DNA of 64,000 nucleotides from Streptomyces sp. LX-29 (GTDB lineage: Bacteria > Actinomycetota > Actinomycetes > Streptomycetales > Streptomycetaceae): contig NZ_CP089746.1 of the NCBI RefSeq assembly GCF_029541745.1, forward strand, positions 1,302,001 through 1,366,000, given 5' to 3'. The translations under genes were made by a program, and so were the position numbers. The notes beneath the pieces are model-generated. The model worked only from the letters and a program-made list of their open reading frames with translations, ran no database searches and was not told the origin of the DNA. Every line of letters starts with the position of its first letter. Positions within the stretch are counted from its first letter, which is position 1. Below are positions 16,416 to 24,445 of the stretch, piece after piece.

Positions 16416-17243
16416 TCAGAAGGAGGCGATGACGGAGCCCTTGTACTTGTCCTCGATGAACTTCTTCACCTCGGGCGAGGTGAGCAGCTTCTTGAGCTTC
16501 AGGACCCGGGCGTCCTTCTCCTTGCCCTCCTTGACGGCCAGGAAGTTGCCGTAGGGGTTGTCCTTGGGCGACTCCAGGACCAGAGCGTCCTCGGAGGGCT
16601 TGAGGTCGGACTCGATGGCGTAGTTGCCGTTGATCACCGCGGCGTCGAGGTCCTCGAGGGTCCGGGGCAGCGCTGCCGCCTCCAGCTCCTTGAACTCCAG
16701 GTCCTTGGGGTTCTTCTCGATGTCGTCCGGGGTGGCCTCGTTGCCGACGCCCTTCTTGAGGGTGATGATGCCGTTGGCGTCCAGCAGCTTGAGGGCGCGG
16801 GCCTCGTTGACCGTGTCGTTGGGGATGCCGACGGTCCCGCCCTTCTCCAGGGCGTCGACCGACTTGGCCGTGTCGGAGTACAGGCCCAGGGGCTCCAGGT
16901 GCACCGTGACGACGGGCACGATGTGGGTGCCCTTCTTCTTGTTGAAGTCGTCGAGGTAGGGCTGGTTCTGGAAGTAGTTGGCGTCCACCGAGCCGTCCTC
17001 GGTCGCCGTGTTCGGCGTGACGTAGTCGGTGAACTCCCTCACCTCCAGCTTCAGCCCCGCCTTCTCCGCCAGGTTGTCCTTGACGAAGTCGAGGATCTCC
17101 GCGTGCGGGACCGGGCTCGCGGCGATGACCAGGGGGTCGTTCTCGCCGCTGCCGGACTTCTTGTCGCTTCCGCAGGCGGTGAGCCCGAGGGTGAGGGCGC
17201 CGGCGGCGAGAACGGTGGTGGCGATCTTGATGGTGTTACGCAC
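16416..17243 (-). CDS. metQ: Methionine-binding lipoprotein MetQ (NlpA family)
   Basis: A 275-residue extracytoplasmic solute receptor. The N-terminus is a lipoprotein signal: basic RNTIK, hydrophobic core, and lipobox LTAC with Cys about residue 24. The mature part has the NlpA features PLVIAASPVPHAEIL, DANYFQNQPYLDDFN and GIPNDTVNEARALKLL. It should bind methionine and deliver it to MetNI. The start is GTG at 17243, with AAAGG eight bases upstream; the frame extends further without support. It is last in the metN-metI-metQ operon, 112 bases after metI, and followed after 37 bases by its own degenerate copy. Confidence 0.93.
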   Translation of the reverse strand: MRNTIKIATTVLAAGALTLGLTACGSDKKSGSGENDPLVIAASPVPHAEILDFVKDNLAEKAGLKLEVREFTDYVTPNTATEDGSVDANYFQNQPYLDDFNKKKGTHIVPVVTVHLEPLGLYSDTAKSVDALEKGGTVGIPNDTVNEARALKLLDANGIITLKKGVGNEATPDDIEKNPKDLEFKELEAAALPRTLEDLDAAVINGNYAIESDLKPSEDALVLESPKDNPYGNFLAVKEGKEKDARVLKLKKLLTSPEVKKFIEDKYKGSVIASF

Positions 17244-17355
17244 GAAAAGTGCCTTTCTTCCTGGGTGTACCTGGGTGTACGAGGCCGCCGCGGGTGCGGG
17301 ACGCACCGCGGGTGCTTCGGGGTACGGGGGGGTGGGTCCTGGTCCGGGGTCCGGC

Positions 17356-18234
17356 TCAGGGGGTCTCGGTGGATTCGGCGACCGTCGCCGAGGGGGCGGT
17401 GGCCCGCTTCTGTGCGGGCACCGGGGCGGACGCGGCCGCCTTGGGCCCGGCCTCCGTCGGGGACGCCTCGCTCACGGGCTCCGCACCGGACTCGGCCGGG
17501 GTCTTCGTGGGCCGCGACGCGGACGCCGGCAGGGGCGCCGGGCGGCGAAGCAGCCGCAGCCGCGGGGCCGCCGAGCGACCGCGCCGGGACACGGCACGGG
17601 CGGCGAAGTCGCCGATGAACTGGATGACGGCGATCACCACGGCGAGGATGCCGACGATGATCCACATCAGTTCGTTCTCGAACCGCAGATAGCCGTAGCG
17701 GATGGCCAGGTCGCCCAGGCCGCCGCCGCCGACGGTGCCGGCCATCGCCGAGTAGCCCAGCAGCGCGACGACGGTGGTGGTCGCACTGGAGATCAACGAC
17801 GGCAGCGACTCGGGCAGCAGCACCTTGCGGACGACGGTCCAGGTGGAGCCGCCCATCGACTGCACCGCCTCGACCAGCCCCGGGTCCACCTCGCGCACCG
17901 AGGTCTCCACCAGCCGGGCGAAGAACGGGATGGCGCCGATCGACAGCGGCACGATCGCGGCGTCCGGGCCGATGGTGGTGCCGACCACCCAGCGGGTGAG
18001 GGACATCAGCGCGACCATGAGGATCACGAACGGCATCGAGCGCGCGATGTTGACGATCTGCCCGAGGACCTTGTTGACCACCACGTTCTGCAGCAGCCCG
18101 CCGCGGTCGGTCAGCACCAGCAGCACGCCGAGCGGCAGTCCGCCCAGGATGGCGATCAGCGCCGACCAGCCGACCATCTGGAAGGTCTCGTCACCCGCCT
18201 GCTCCAGCAGCGGCTGCATCTCCGACCAGGTCAC
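17356..18234 (-). CDS. metI: Methionine ABC transporter permease MetI
   Basis: A 292-residue permease. Five membrane segments lie in the first 220 residues, with the MetI signatures GQIVNIARSMPFVILMVAL and the EAA-like loop EAVQSMGGSTWTVVRKVLLPESLPSL, which contacts MetN. The last 70 residues are an Ala/Pro/Thr-rich cytoplasmic tail not found in enteric MetI. Its GTG start overlaps the metN stop in a GTGA quartet at 18231-18234, so translation is coupled. Confidence 0.93.
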   Translation of the reverse strand: MTWSEMQPLLEQAGDETFQMVGWSALIAILGGLPLGVLLVLTDRGGLLQNVVVNKVLGQIVNIARSMPFVILMVALMSLTRWVVGTTIGPDAAIVPLSIGAIPFFARLVETSVREVDPGLVEAVQSMGGSTWTVVRKVLLPESLPSLISSATTTVVALLGYSAMAGTVGGGGLGDLAIRYGYLRFENELMWIIVGILAVVIAVIQFIGDFAARAVSRRGRSAAPRLRLLRRPAPLPASASRPTKTPAESGAEPVSEASPTEAGPKAAASAPVPAQKRATAPSATVAESTETP

Positions 18235-19307
18235 TTGGCACCATCCTTCAGCAGCTCGGCCCCGGCCGCCCCGGCCACGGCTCCGGCGTCGGCGGCGTCG
18301 GCCGCCACGTCCGCCACCTCGACATGCAGTCCCTGCTCACGCAGGTAGCCGATCGGCACCACGTTCTCCTCGAACCGGCCGGGCAGCTCGATGCGCATCC
18401 GGCCGACCTGCTTCCCGCCCACGGTGTCCATGGCGGCACCGAGGATGGAGATGTCGATGTTGTACGTACGGGCGAGCTCGGAGATGACCGGCCGGGTGGC
18501 GGCCTCCCCCTGGAAGGTGACGTCCACGACGGTGCGGTCCGGGCCGGAGGGCTGACCGCCCACCGGGAACAGCGCCTGCGCCAACTCCGATCCCGGAGTG
18601 GCCAGCAGCCCGGCGACCGTGCCGGACTCCACGATCCGTCCGCGCCGCATCAGCGCGGCCGAGTCGCAGATGGTCTTGACGACGTCCATCTCATGCGTGA
18701 TCAGCAGCACGGTCAGGCCCAGTTGCTGGTTGAGGTCGCGCAGCAGCTGGAGGATGGAGCGGGTGGTCTCGGGGTCCAGCGCGCTGGTCGCCTCGTCGGA
18801 GAGCAGCACCTTCGGGTCGCCGGCGAGCGCCCGGGCGATGCCGACGCGCTGCTTCTGGCCGCCGGAGAGCTGCGCCGGGTAGGCCCTGGCCTTGTCGCCG
18901 AGGCCCACCAGGTCCAGCAGCTCCAGCGCCTTGCGGGAGCGCTCCCTGCCGGAGACCCCCAGGATCTCCAGCGGCAGCTCGATGTTGTCCTGGACGGTCC
19001 GCGAGGAGATCAGGTTGAAGTGCTGGAAGACCATGCCGATGCGGGTACGGGCCTCGCGCAGCGCCTTGCCGGCGCGCGGGCCGCGCCCGGCCAGCGCGGT
19101 CAGGTCCTGGCCGGCCACGGTGACCGTGCCGGAGCTGGGGCGCTCCAGCAGGTTCACGCAGCGGATGAGAGTGGACTTGCCGGCGCCGCTCTGGCCGAGG
19201 ACGCCGTACACCTCTCCCTCGCGGACGTGGAGGTCGACGCCGTCGAGGGCGGTGACCTCGCGGCCTCGTGAGCGGTAGACCTTGGTCAGGCCCGTAGTGG
19301 TGATCAC
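18231..19307 (-). CDS. metN: Methionine ABC transporter ATPase MetN
   Basis: A 358-residue ATPase that powers methionine uptake. Walker A GQSGAGKST is at residues 38-46; the ABC signature LSGGQKQRVGIARAL and Walker B VLLSDEATSALD follow. A C-terminal NIL/C2 regulatory domain (about 265-335: TRPVISELARTYNIDISIL) is present; in MetN homologues it binds methionine and inhibits transport. I chose GTG 19307 (VITTTGLTKVY); the frame is open upstream to 19361. First gene of metNIQ. Upstream lie two hairpins and a leader ORF ending in Cys and Met codons. Confidence 0.93.
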   Translation of the reverse strand: MITTTGLTKVYRSRGREVTALDGVDLHVREGEVYGVLGQSGAGKSTLIRCVNLLERPSSGTVTVAGQDLTALAGRGPRAGKALREARTRIGMVFQHFNLISSRTVQDNIELPLEILGVSGRERSRKALELLDLVGLGDKARAYPAQLSGGQKQRVGIARALAGDPKVLLSDEATSALDPETTRSILQLLRDLNQQLGLTVLLITHEMDVVKTICDSAALMRRGRIVESGTVAGLLATPGSELAQALFPVGGQPSGPDRTVVDVTFQGEAATRPVISELARTYNIDISILGAAMDTVGGKQVGRMRIELPGRFEENVVPIGYLREQGLHVEVADVAADAADAGAVAGAAGAELLKDGAK

Positions 19308-19327
19308 AGGGTTTCCGTCACTGTCGA

Positions 19328-19352
19328 GTGCGCGGCGGCCGTACCGCCGCAC
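19328..19352 (-). promoter_or_regulatory. Hairpin just upstream of the metN start
   Basis: GTGCG and CGCAC form the lower stem and GGCGG/CCGCC the upper stem (nine pairs in total, sharing bases at the bulge), with a two-base bulge and a five-base loop. It sits about 20 bases before the metN GTG and could influence ribosome access or end transcription. Confidence 0.5.
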
Positions 19353-19443
19353 ACGGGGCACATCATTACGGAACGCGGCATGCGGAGAGCCCGACGGGGC
19401 GCGGTGGCGCGGGTGCGGGTTCCGTGACGCGGGGCGGGCGCGA

Positions 19444-19471
19444 GGCGATACGGCTACGTCGGCGTATCGCC
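19444..19471 (-). promoter_or_regulatory. Hairpin between the leader ORF and metN
   Basis: A perfect nine-base-pair stem, GGCGATACG and CGTATCGCC, with a ten-base loop, about 45 bases after the leader ORF stop and about 137 bases before the metN start. Its position suits an attenuator or anti-attenuator element. Confidence 0.55.
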
Positions 19472-19517
19472 GCGGCGGAAGAAGTCTCGCTTCGGGGCGC
19501 GAGGCAGGCAGGGGCCC

Positions 19518-19604
19518 TCAGCAGTCACACATTCGACACATACAACGAGCACCGGGCGCTTCGATCGCCTCGGTCGCAAGGGTGCGGGTGCTCGTCGTGG
19601 TCAT
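19518..19604 (-). CDS. Putative Cys/Met leader peptide of metNIQ
   Basis: A 28-codon ORF on the same strand as and upstream of metN. It starts MTTTSTRTL and ends RCMCRMCDC, so four Cys and two Met codons fall in the last eight positions. Three of the Cys codons are TGT and one Arg codon is CGA, both uncommon in this G+C-rich DNA. TTTACT lies seven bases before the ATG and no Shine-Dalgarno is seen, suggesting a leaderless start. Two hairpins follow before metN. I infer that ribosome progress over the Cys/Met codons senses sulfur amino acid supply. The frame is also open upstream to 19853, but those parts look non-coding. Confidence 0.65.
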   Translation of the reverse strand: MTTTSTRTLATEAIEAPGARCMCRMCDC

Positions 19605-19980
19605 GCGGGCAAGTAAAGCAGACAGGGTGATGAACCGATCAACTATGTCCAGATAGCGGACAGGGTCGATCGCTCTGTGGACAACGGCGATGGCCGACGA
19701 TCCGCCGCCAGGCCCCGCCCACCCCACTGACCTGCACGAACACCGCCGCCCCGACCGCCGGGAGAGCGGCCGCGACCGCGCCGGGCCACCGCCTGTGGCC
19801 AATGCCACGGCCCTCCGCATACCCGCATACCCGCCCCGAAACAGGGCGCGCACCCTCCCGCCGGGAGGCCCCCAGGCCCGGTGGCGAGCCGCGAGAGGGG
19901 AGTCGCGGGACGGCCTCCGCGAGGGCCCGGAGCACGGGGGCGGGCGCGGCGCGATATGTCCCGCGGCTTAGAGTTTTCCC
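19605..19980. other. Divergent intergenic region between the metNIQ leader and the uORF
   Basis: No gene supported. On the minus strand, TTGATC near 19640 and TTTACT near 19611 could form the metNIQ promoter. On the plus strand TAGAGT at 19969-19974 is a good -10 for the uORF. The middle is plain G+C-rich sequence. Confidence 0.4.
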
Positions 19981-20037
19981 ATGCTTGTCACGCCCTGTGT
20001 GCGCCGCCACCGTCGCCCCGAGCGGAGGCCCCGGTGA
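19981..20037 (+). CDS. Leaderless 18-codon upstream ORF
   Basis: ATG at 19981 follows a TAGAGT -10 element by six bases, so transcription would start at or next to the ATG. It encodes MLVTPCVRR and ends ERRPR, with seven Arg among 18 residues and one Cys. Its TGA overlaps the GTG start of the next gene (GTGA at 20034-20037), while GCGGAGG inside it can serve as that gene's ribosome site. Probable role: translational coupling or a regulatory leader. It could be fortuitous. Confidence 0.45.
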   Translation: MLVTPCVRRHRRPERRPR

Positions 20038-20402
20038 TCGACGCACTGACGGTCGCGGTCGCGGTGACCGCCCTCGCCCTGGCCGCGTGGTGCGGATTCG
20101 CCGCCTACCGCGATGAGCCGACCAAGGACTGGCACTTCATCGGCATGGCCGTGGTGACCGTACTGGCCCTGATCCAACTGGTCGTCGGCATTGTGCTGTT
20201 GGCCCGCGGGGAGCAGCCCGATCAGGGCACGGCGATCTTCGTCGCCTATCTTGTCGGCTCGGCCTGCGCGATTCCGGCCGGCGGACTGATGTCGCTGACC
20301 GAGCGCACCCGCTGGGGCTCGGCGACCGTGGCGGCCCTCGCCGTGGTGCTGGCCGTGCTCGAAGTGCGGCTCTTCGACATCTGGGGAGGCGTAAGTGCCT
20401 GA
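20034..20402 (+). CDS. Four-span integral membrane protein, unknown function
   Basis: A 122-residue protein with about four hydrophobic segments (VAVAVTALALAAWCGF, FIGMAVVTVLALIQLVVGIVLLA, AIFVAYLVGSACAIPAGG, TVAALAVVLAVLEVRLF). The start GTG at 20034 has GGAGG six bases upstream. It overlaps the leaderless uORF before it and the next membrane gene by eight bases, so the two membrane proteins are likely made together. No functional motif recognised. Confidence 0.85.
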   Translation: MIDALTVAVAVTALALAAWCGFAAYRDEPTKDWHFIGMAVVTVLALIQLVVGIVLLARGEQPDQGTAIFVAYLVGSACAIPAGGLMSLTERTRWGSATVAALAVVLAVLEVRLFDIWGGVSA

Positions 20403-20859
20403 GCTGCCCGAATCCACGGAGTCCGCACCGGCTCCCGCGGCCGCCGCGCCGCGGCCGGCCCCCCGCGCCGGCGGCCTCGGCCAGGGCCCGGGCCGGCTGC
20501 TGGTGACGCTGTACGGGGTCTTCACCGTGGCGGCCGCGTCCCGGTCGATCTACCAGCTGATCGCGCAGTACGAGGAGGCGCCGCTGGCGTACGTCCTCTC
20601 GGCGGTCTCCGCCGCCGTGTACGCCTTCATCACGCTCTCCCTGGTGCGCGGCGGCGAGGGCGCCCGCAAGGCGGCCGTCGTCTGCTGCGCCGCCGAACTG
20701 ATCGGCGTGCTCACGGTGGGCACCTGGACGCTGCTGGACCGCTCCGCCTTCCCGGACGAGACGGTGTGGTCGGACTACGGCATGGGCTATCTGTTCATCC
20801 CGATCTTCCTGCCGGTGACCGGGCTGATCTGGCTGCGCAAGGCCCGCCGGGAGAGCTGA
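20395..20859 (+). CDS. Integral membrane protein, unknown function
   Basis: A 154-residue protein with an Ala/Pro-rich cytoplasmic start (about 35 residues) and four probable membrane segments, including LLVTLYGVFTVAAASRSIY, LSAVSAAVYAFITLSLV, AAVVCCAAELIGVLTVGTW and YLFIPIFLPVTGLIWL. GTG 20395 is preceded by GGGGAGG within the upstream gene and overlaps its end by eight bases. Probably works with that protein as a pair. No known domain seen. Confidence 0.85.
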   Translation: MPELPESTESAPAPAAAAPRPAPRAGGLGQGPGRLLVTLYGVFTVAAASRSIYQLIAQYEEAPLAYVLSAVSAAVYAFITLSLVRGGEGARKAAVVCCAAELIGVLTVGTWTLLDRSAFPDETVWSDYGMGYLFIPIFLPVTGLIWLRKARRES

Positions 20860-21013
20860 CTCCCGACGGGCCCGAGGGGCGCGCGGCGCTCGGCACGCAC
20901 GGCGTCGCGGATCAGCCGCCGCTCAGCCGCCGCTCGGCCGCGGACCAGGCGCCGACGCCTGCGCCGGTGAGGCGCCGACGTCGAAGCCGGTCAGGCGCCG
21001 AGGCCCGAGCCGG

Positions 21014-21517
21014 TCAGGCGCTGGCGGCCAGGGCGGGCGCCGCGGCGGCCTTCTCCAGCCGCACCAGGCTCAGTCGCCGGCTGACCTGCTCGGTACCGAC
21101 CTGGGCGTACCCGCAGCGACGGTACAGACGCAGATTGCCGTCGCTGCGGTGGCCGGTGAACAGCCGGTAGCGGGTGGCGGCCCGCTCCGCCGCCAGCCGC
21201 TCCTCGATCGCCGCCAGCAGCCGGCCGCCGAGGCCGTGCCGCTGCATCCGGGGGTGCACGATCAGCTTGGCGATGGCCCCGATGCCGTCGTCGTCGACGA
21301 CGCCCCGCACCGAGCCGACGACCTCCTCGCCGAGCCGGGCCACGAGCACACAGCCCTGGCCCAGTTCGGCGCGGAGGTCGTCGAGGGACTGGGTCAACGG
21401 CTCGATCGAGTAGTCGTTGTAGAGCTCCGCCTCACGCTGGTAGCAGAGGTACTGGAGCTTGAGGATCTGCTCGGCGTCGCGATCGGTCGCATCAGAAATG
21501 GTCACACTCATGCCCAT
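21014..21517 (-). CDS. GNAT family N-acetyltransferase
   Basis: A 167-residue GNAT protein. The acetyl-CoA motif IAKLIVHPRMQRHGLGGRLLAAIEE (core RxxGxG/A) and the downstream FTGHRSDGNLRLYRRCGYAQV are clear. The N-terminal part (ISDATDRDAEQILKLQYLCYQREAELY) fits the fold. Three in-frame ATGs (21526, 21517, 21511) compete; GGGGAGG lies too close to the first, so I chose 21517. The substrate is unknown. It is divergent from nothing; the sigma-like gene follows upstream on the same strand. Confidence 0.85.
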   Translation of the reverse strand: MGMSVTISDATDRDAEQILKLQYLCYQREAELYNDYSIEPLTQSLDDLRAELGQGCVLVARLGEEVVGSVRGVVDDDGIGAIAKLIVHPRMQRHGLGGRLLAAIEERLAAERAATRYRLFTGHRSDGNLRLYRRCGYAQVGTEQVSRRLSLVRLEKAAAAPALAASA

Positions 21518-21634
21518 GTTCCGCATGCCTCCCCATGTCGGTCCGGCCGTCGATGAGGGTGAGGGTACGGCCGGATGAAGTGCCCTGGCCGGAGGCGCCG
21601 CGAGGGTGCACGACGACTCCGAGGCGCCGATTGT

Positions 21635-22153
21635 CTAACGCTCCTTTCCCCAGAGTTCAGGAGCCGCAACCTCCGCCATCAGCATTCTGCGCAGGCATCC
21701 CAGACAACGGGACCGTACCGGGCCCAAGCTCCCCTGTGAGATTCCCAACGCGCCCGCGATCTCCCGGTATGTGGGGTCCGAACGGGACATCAGCGCGCTC
21801 AGCAGACCAGGGCAGCGACCCGGCAGCCGGCGCACCGCGGCGTGCAACGCCCGGCGCCGCTCGGCCTCCAGCGCCCGTCGCTCCGCGCAGCTTTCGGGAC
21901 CGCTCGGCGGACCGTCGGCGACCGGGTCGTACGGCACCTCCCGGAGTGCCCGGCGCCGGGCACCGCGTGCCTCGGCCCGCACGGCGGAGCGCAGCCACCG
22001 CGCGGGCTGCGCCGGCGGCCCCGAGGCGCGGGTGTGCTCCAGCAGCCGCAGCCACACCCCCTGTTCGAGGTCGGCGGGTTCGATGCCCGCGCCGAGCGCC
22101 TCGGCGGCGGCCTCGGCGGCGAGCAGGGGGCGGAGTTCCTCCAGAAGGTCCAT
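21635..22153 (-). CDS. Sigma-70 family (ECF-like) RNA polymerase sigma factor
   Basis: About 172 residues. The first part (LRPLLAAEAAAEALGAGIEPADLEQGVWLRLLEH, then PARWLRSAVRAEARGARRR) resembles sigma region 2. The second (LHAAVRRLPGRCPGLLSALM, then TYREIAGALGISQGSLGPVRSRCLGCLRRML) is a sigma region 4 helix-turn-helix. No anti-sigma gene is adjacent. MDLLEELRP at 22153 looks like a natural start but has no close Shine-Dalgarno; GTG at 22249 is the alternative. Target promoters are unknown. Confidence 0.75.
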   Translation of the reverse strand: MDLLEELRPLLAAEAAAEALGAGIEPADLEQGVWLRLLEHTRASGPPAQPARWLRSAVRAEARGARRRALREVPYDPVADGPPSGPESCAERRALEAERRRALHAAVRRLPGRCPGLLSALMSRSDPTYREIAGALGISQGSLGPVRSRCLGCLRRMLMAEVAAPELWGKER

Positions 22154-22329
22154 GCCGGGCGGGACGTGGCCTTCTCGGGGTGCGGTTGCCGCCGTGACCA
22201 CGCCCCACCCGACCGGGCGAGCCAGCGCCGCCCCCTTGACGGGTAGCACTGTCTACCTGCCGTTTTGTCGACCTGTCGGCGGGAGCGGCGGGCGGTCGAC
22301 CGCCCGCCGTCACCCGTGGATCCGAGGCG

Positions 22330-23484
22330 CTATCGGCCCTTGCGGAACTCCTCACGCGCCAGCAGCGCGGTGTCCGGGTTGTCGGTGAAGATCCCGTCGA
22401 TGCCCTGCTCGAAGTAGACCTTCAGCGCCCCGAACGCGTCGCCGTAGGCGTTGGGGTCGGTGCCGCGCCGGAAGTCCAGCGGCAGGAAGGTGTTCTCGTT
22501 GCGCAGGGTGTAGGGGTGCAGGATCAGCCCGGCCCGGTGCGCGTCCCGCACCAGCGTGGTCGGCTTCCCCAGCTTGCCGCTGGCGTCCCGCGGGATGATC
22601 AGCAGCAGGGTGGGGCCGATGCCCTGGGCGAACTCCGCCATCCAGGCCAGACCCTCCGGCTTGACCAGGTCGGCCACCGTGCGCGGGTCGTTCGCCTCGA
22701 CGAAGTCCCAGGGTCGGGTGTCGGCGGCGTCCAGCAGCACCACCTTGGGGGTGCGCACCAGCTTGTCCAGGCGCTGGATGCTGCTCGGTTCGAAGGACTG
22801 CAGGAAGGTCGCCGCGTTCTTCTTGTGACGGCCGTACCTGCGCAGCAGCTTGGCCAGCGGCTCCTCCAGGCCCAGCCCCAGCTTGCGGAAGTAGGTGGGG
22901 TGCTTCGTCTCCACGTGCAGCCACACCCTGCGGCCGCGACGCCGGCCCTCACGCTCGGCCCAGCGCAGCACCTCCTCGAAGGTGGGCACGGTCCACCGAC
23001 CGTCGTAGAGGGTGTTGCGCTGCCGGGTGCCGGGGATGCGCTCCTTGGCGCGCAGCGTCTTCAGCTCGGCGAGGGTGAAGTCCTCGGTGAACCAGCCGGT
23101 GAGGCGCTCGCCGTCCACGGTCTTGGTCGTCTTGCGCCCGGCGAACTCCGGGTGGTCGGCCACGTCCGTGGTGGCCGTGATGTCGTTCTCGTGCCGGCAG
23201 ACCAGGTGACCGTCCTTGGTCGGGACCAGGTCCTGCTCGATGACGTCCGCACCCATGTCCAGGGCGAGCTGGTACGAGCCTATGGTGTGCTCGGGGCGGT
23301 AGCCGCTGGCGCCCCGGTGGCCGATGACGGTGGGCACCGGCAGTTCGTCGTACGAACCGGTCGAGGTCGACGCGCCGTGTTCCGCGGCCCCCGCGGTACC
23401 CGCCCCGCTCAGCACCGCCGCTCCCGCGCCGAGGGCCGCGACCCCCAGGAGGGCGCGACGCCCCGGCTGCTGCTCCTGCTCCAT
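22330..23484 (-). CDS. glpQ: Secreted glycerophosphodiester phosphodiesterase
   Basis: A 384-residue enzyme that hydrolyses glycerophosphodiesters to glycerol-3-phosphate outside the cell. A Tat-type signal is visible (RRALLGVAALGAG with cleavage near GTAGAA). The catalytic GDPD motif VIGHRGASGYRPEHTIGSYQLALDMGADVIEQDLV is split here by reading only its parts: HRGASGYRPEHT carries the His-Arg and Glu, and EQDL the metal ligands. AAGGAG lies six bases before ATG 23484. In streptomycetes such genes are often PhoP-regulated; the upstream region has GTTGACC-like words but no convincing Pho box. The C-terminal GIFTDNPD motif is intact. Confidence 0.92.
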   Translation of the reverse strand: MEQEQQPGRRALLGVAALGAGAAVLSGAGTAGAAEHGASTSTGSYDELPVPTVIGHRGASGYRPEHTIGSYQLALDMGADVIEQDLVPTKDGHLVCRHENDITATTDVADHPEFAGRKTTKTVDGERLTGWFTEDFTLAELKTLRAKERIPGTRQRNTLYDGRWTVPTFEEVLRWAEREGRRRGRRVWLHVETKHPTYFRKLGLGLEEPLAKLLRRYGRHKKNAATFLQSFEPSSIQRLDKLVRTPKVVLLDAADTRPWDFVEANDPRTVADLVKPEGLAWMAEFAQGIGPTLLLIIPRDASGKLGKPTTLVRDAHRAGLILHPYTLRNENTFLPLDFRRGTDPNAYGDAFGALKVYFEQGIDGIFTDNPDTALLAREEFRKGR

Positions 23485-23727
23485 GAGCACTCCTTGTGAT
23501 GAAGTCCGACACCCGTCGGACGGACGGCCGATCGTAGACACGTTCATCTTTCGTACATGGGACGCACGCTGGAACGTGATCAAAACATGGGTCAACACTG
23601 CGTATCGAGTCAGTTAACCCGGCGTGCGGGCGGCGCGAACCGGCGAGTATGGTCCTCACCTGTGCTGGTGTGCGGTGGACACTCCGTACGCCCGGCACCT
23701 CATCGACGACTACGACCGGAGGACCCG

Positions 23728-24396
23728 TTGTCCCGCACTTTCCTCAAGGCGGTCCTGGGACTGCTCATGCGCGTCCTGTATCGCCCGCGCGTCGAGGGAG
23801 TGGAGCGCATCCCGGACAGCGGTCCGGTGATCCTGGCCGGGAACCACGTCACCTTCATCGACTCGATGTTCCTGTCGCTGATCGTGAAGCGGCCGGTGTA
23901 CTTCATCGGCAAGGACGAGTACGTCACCGGCAAGGGCGTCAAGGGCCGGCTGATGGCCTGGTTCTTCACCACCGCGGGCATGATCCCGGTGGACCGGGAC
24001 GGCGGCCACGGCGGCGTCGCCGCGCTGATGACCGGACGCCGGGTGCTGGAGGAGGGCAAGGCGTTCGGGATCTACCCCGAGGGCACCCGCTCCCCCGACG
24101 GCCGGCTCTACCGCGGCCGCACCGGGATCGCCCGGCTGGCGCTGATGACCGGCGCCCCGGTGGTGCCGTTCGCGATGATCGGCACCGACCGGGTGCAGCC
24201 GAACGGCAGCGGCGTGCCCCGCATCGCGCCGGTCACGGTCCGCTTCGGCGAGCCGCTGGACTTCACCCGGTACGAGGGCATGGACCGCGACCGCTATGTG
24301 CTCCGCGCGGTGACCGACGAGGTCATGAGCGAGGTCATGGGTCTCTCCGGCCAGGAGTACGTGGACGTGTACGCCACCAAGGCGAAGGCCGCCTGA
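23728..24396 (+). CDS. plsC: 1-acylglycerol-3-phosphate acyltransferase
   Basis: A 222-residue membrane-associated acyltransferase of phospholipid synthesis. The catalytic NHVTFID (His40, Asp45) and the glycerophosphate-binding YPEGTRS (116-122) are visible, with a short hydrophobic N-terminal stretch. The start is TTG 23728 with GGAGG at ideal distance; the frame extends upstream to 23557 without a ribosome site. It is divergent from glpQ, and the two may be functionally linked through glycerolipid turnover. It ends at a strong bidirectional terminator. Confidence 0.9.
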   Translation: MSRTFLKAVLGLLMRVLYRPRVEGVERIPDSGPVILAGNHVTFIDSMFLSLIVKRPVYFIGKDEYVTGKGVKGRLMAWFFTTAGMIPVDRDGGHGGVAALMTGRRVLEEGKAFGIYPEGTRSPDGRLYRGRTGIARLALMTGAPVVPFAMIGTDRVQPNGSGVPRIAPVTVRFGEPLDFTRYEGMDRDRYVLRAVTDEVMSEVMGLSGQEYVDVYATKAKAA

Positions 24397-24405
24397 CGAT
24401 TCCTC

Positions 24406-24445
24406 GACGAGTGGGGGGTGGCCTCGGGGCCACCCCCCACTCGTC
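24406..24445. terminator. Perfect 18-bp hairpin between convergent plsC and lipase genes
   Basis: Arms of 18 bases starting GACGAGTGGGGGGTGG enclose a TCGG tetraloop; the right arm touches the stop codon of the lipase gene at 24446. It can end transcription from both sides. Confidence 0.9.

Noticed and set aside
19308..19640. A SAM riboswitch before metN
   Set aside because: No SAM aptamer pattern recognised; the leader ORF explains the region better.
23485..23640. A PhoP box upstream of glpQ
   Set aside because: GTTGACC-like words exist but no ordered 11-bp direct repeats; not strong enough to call.
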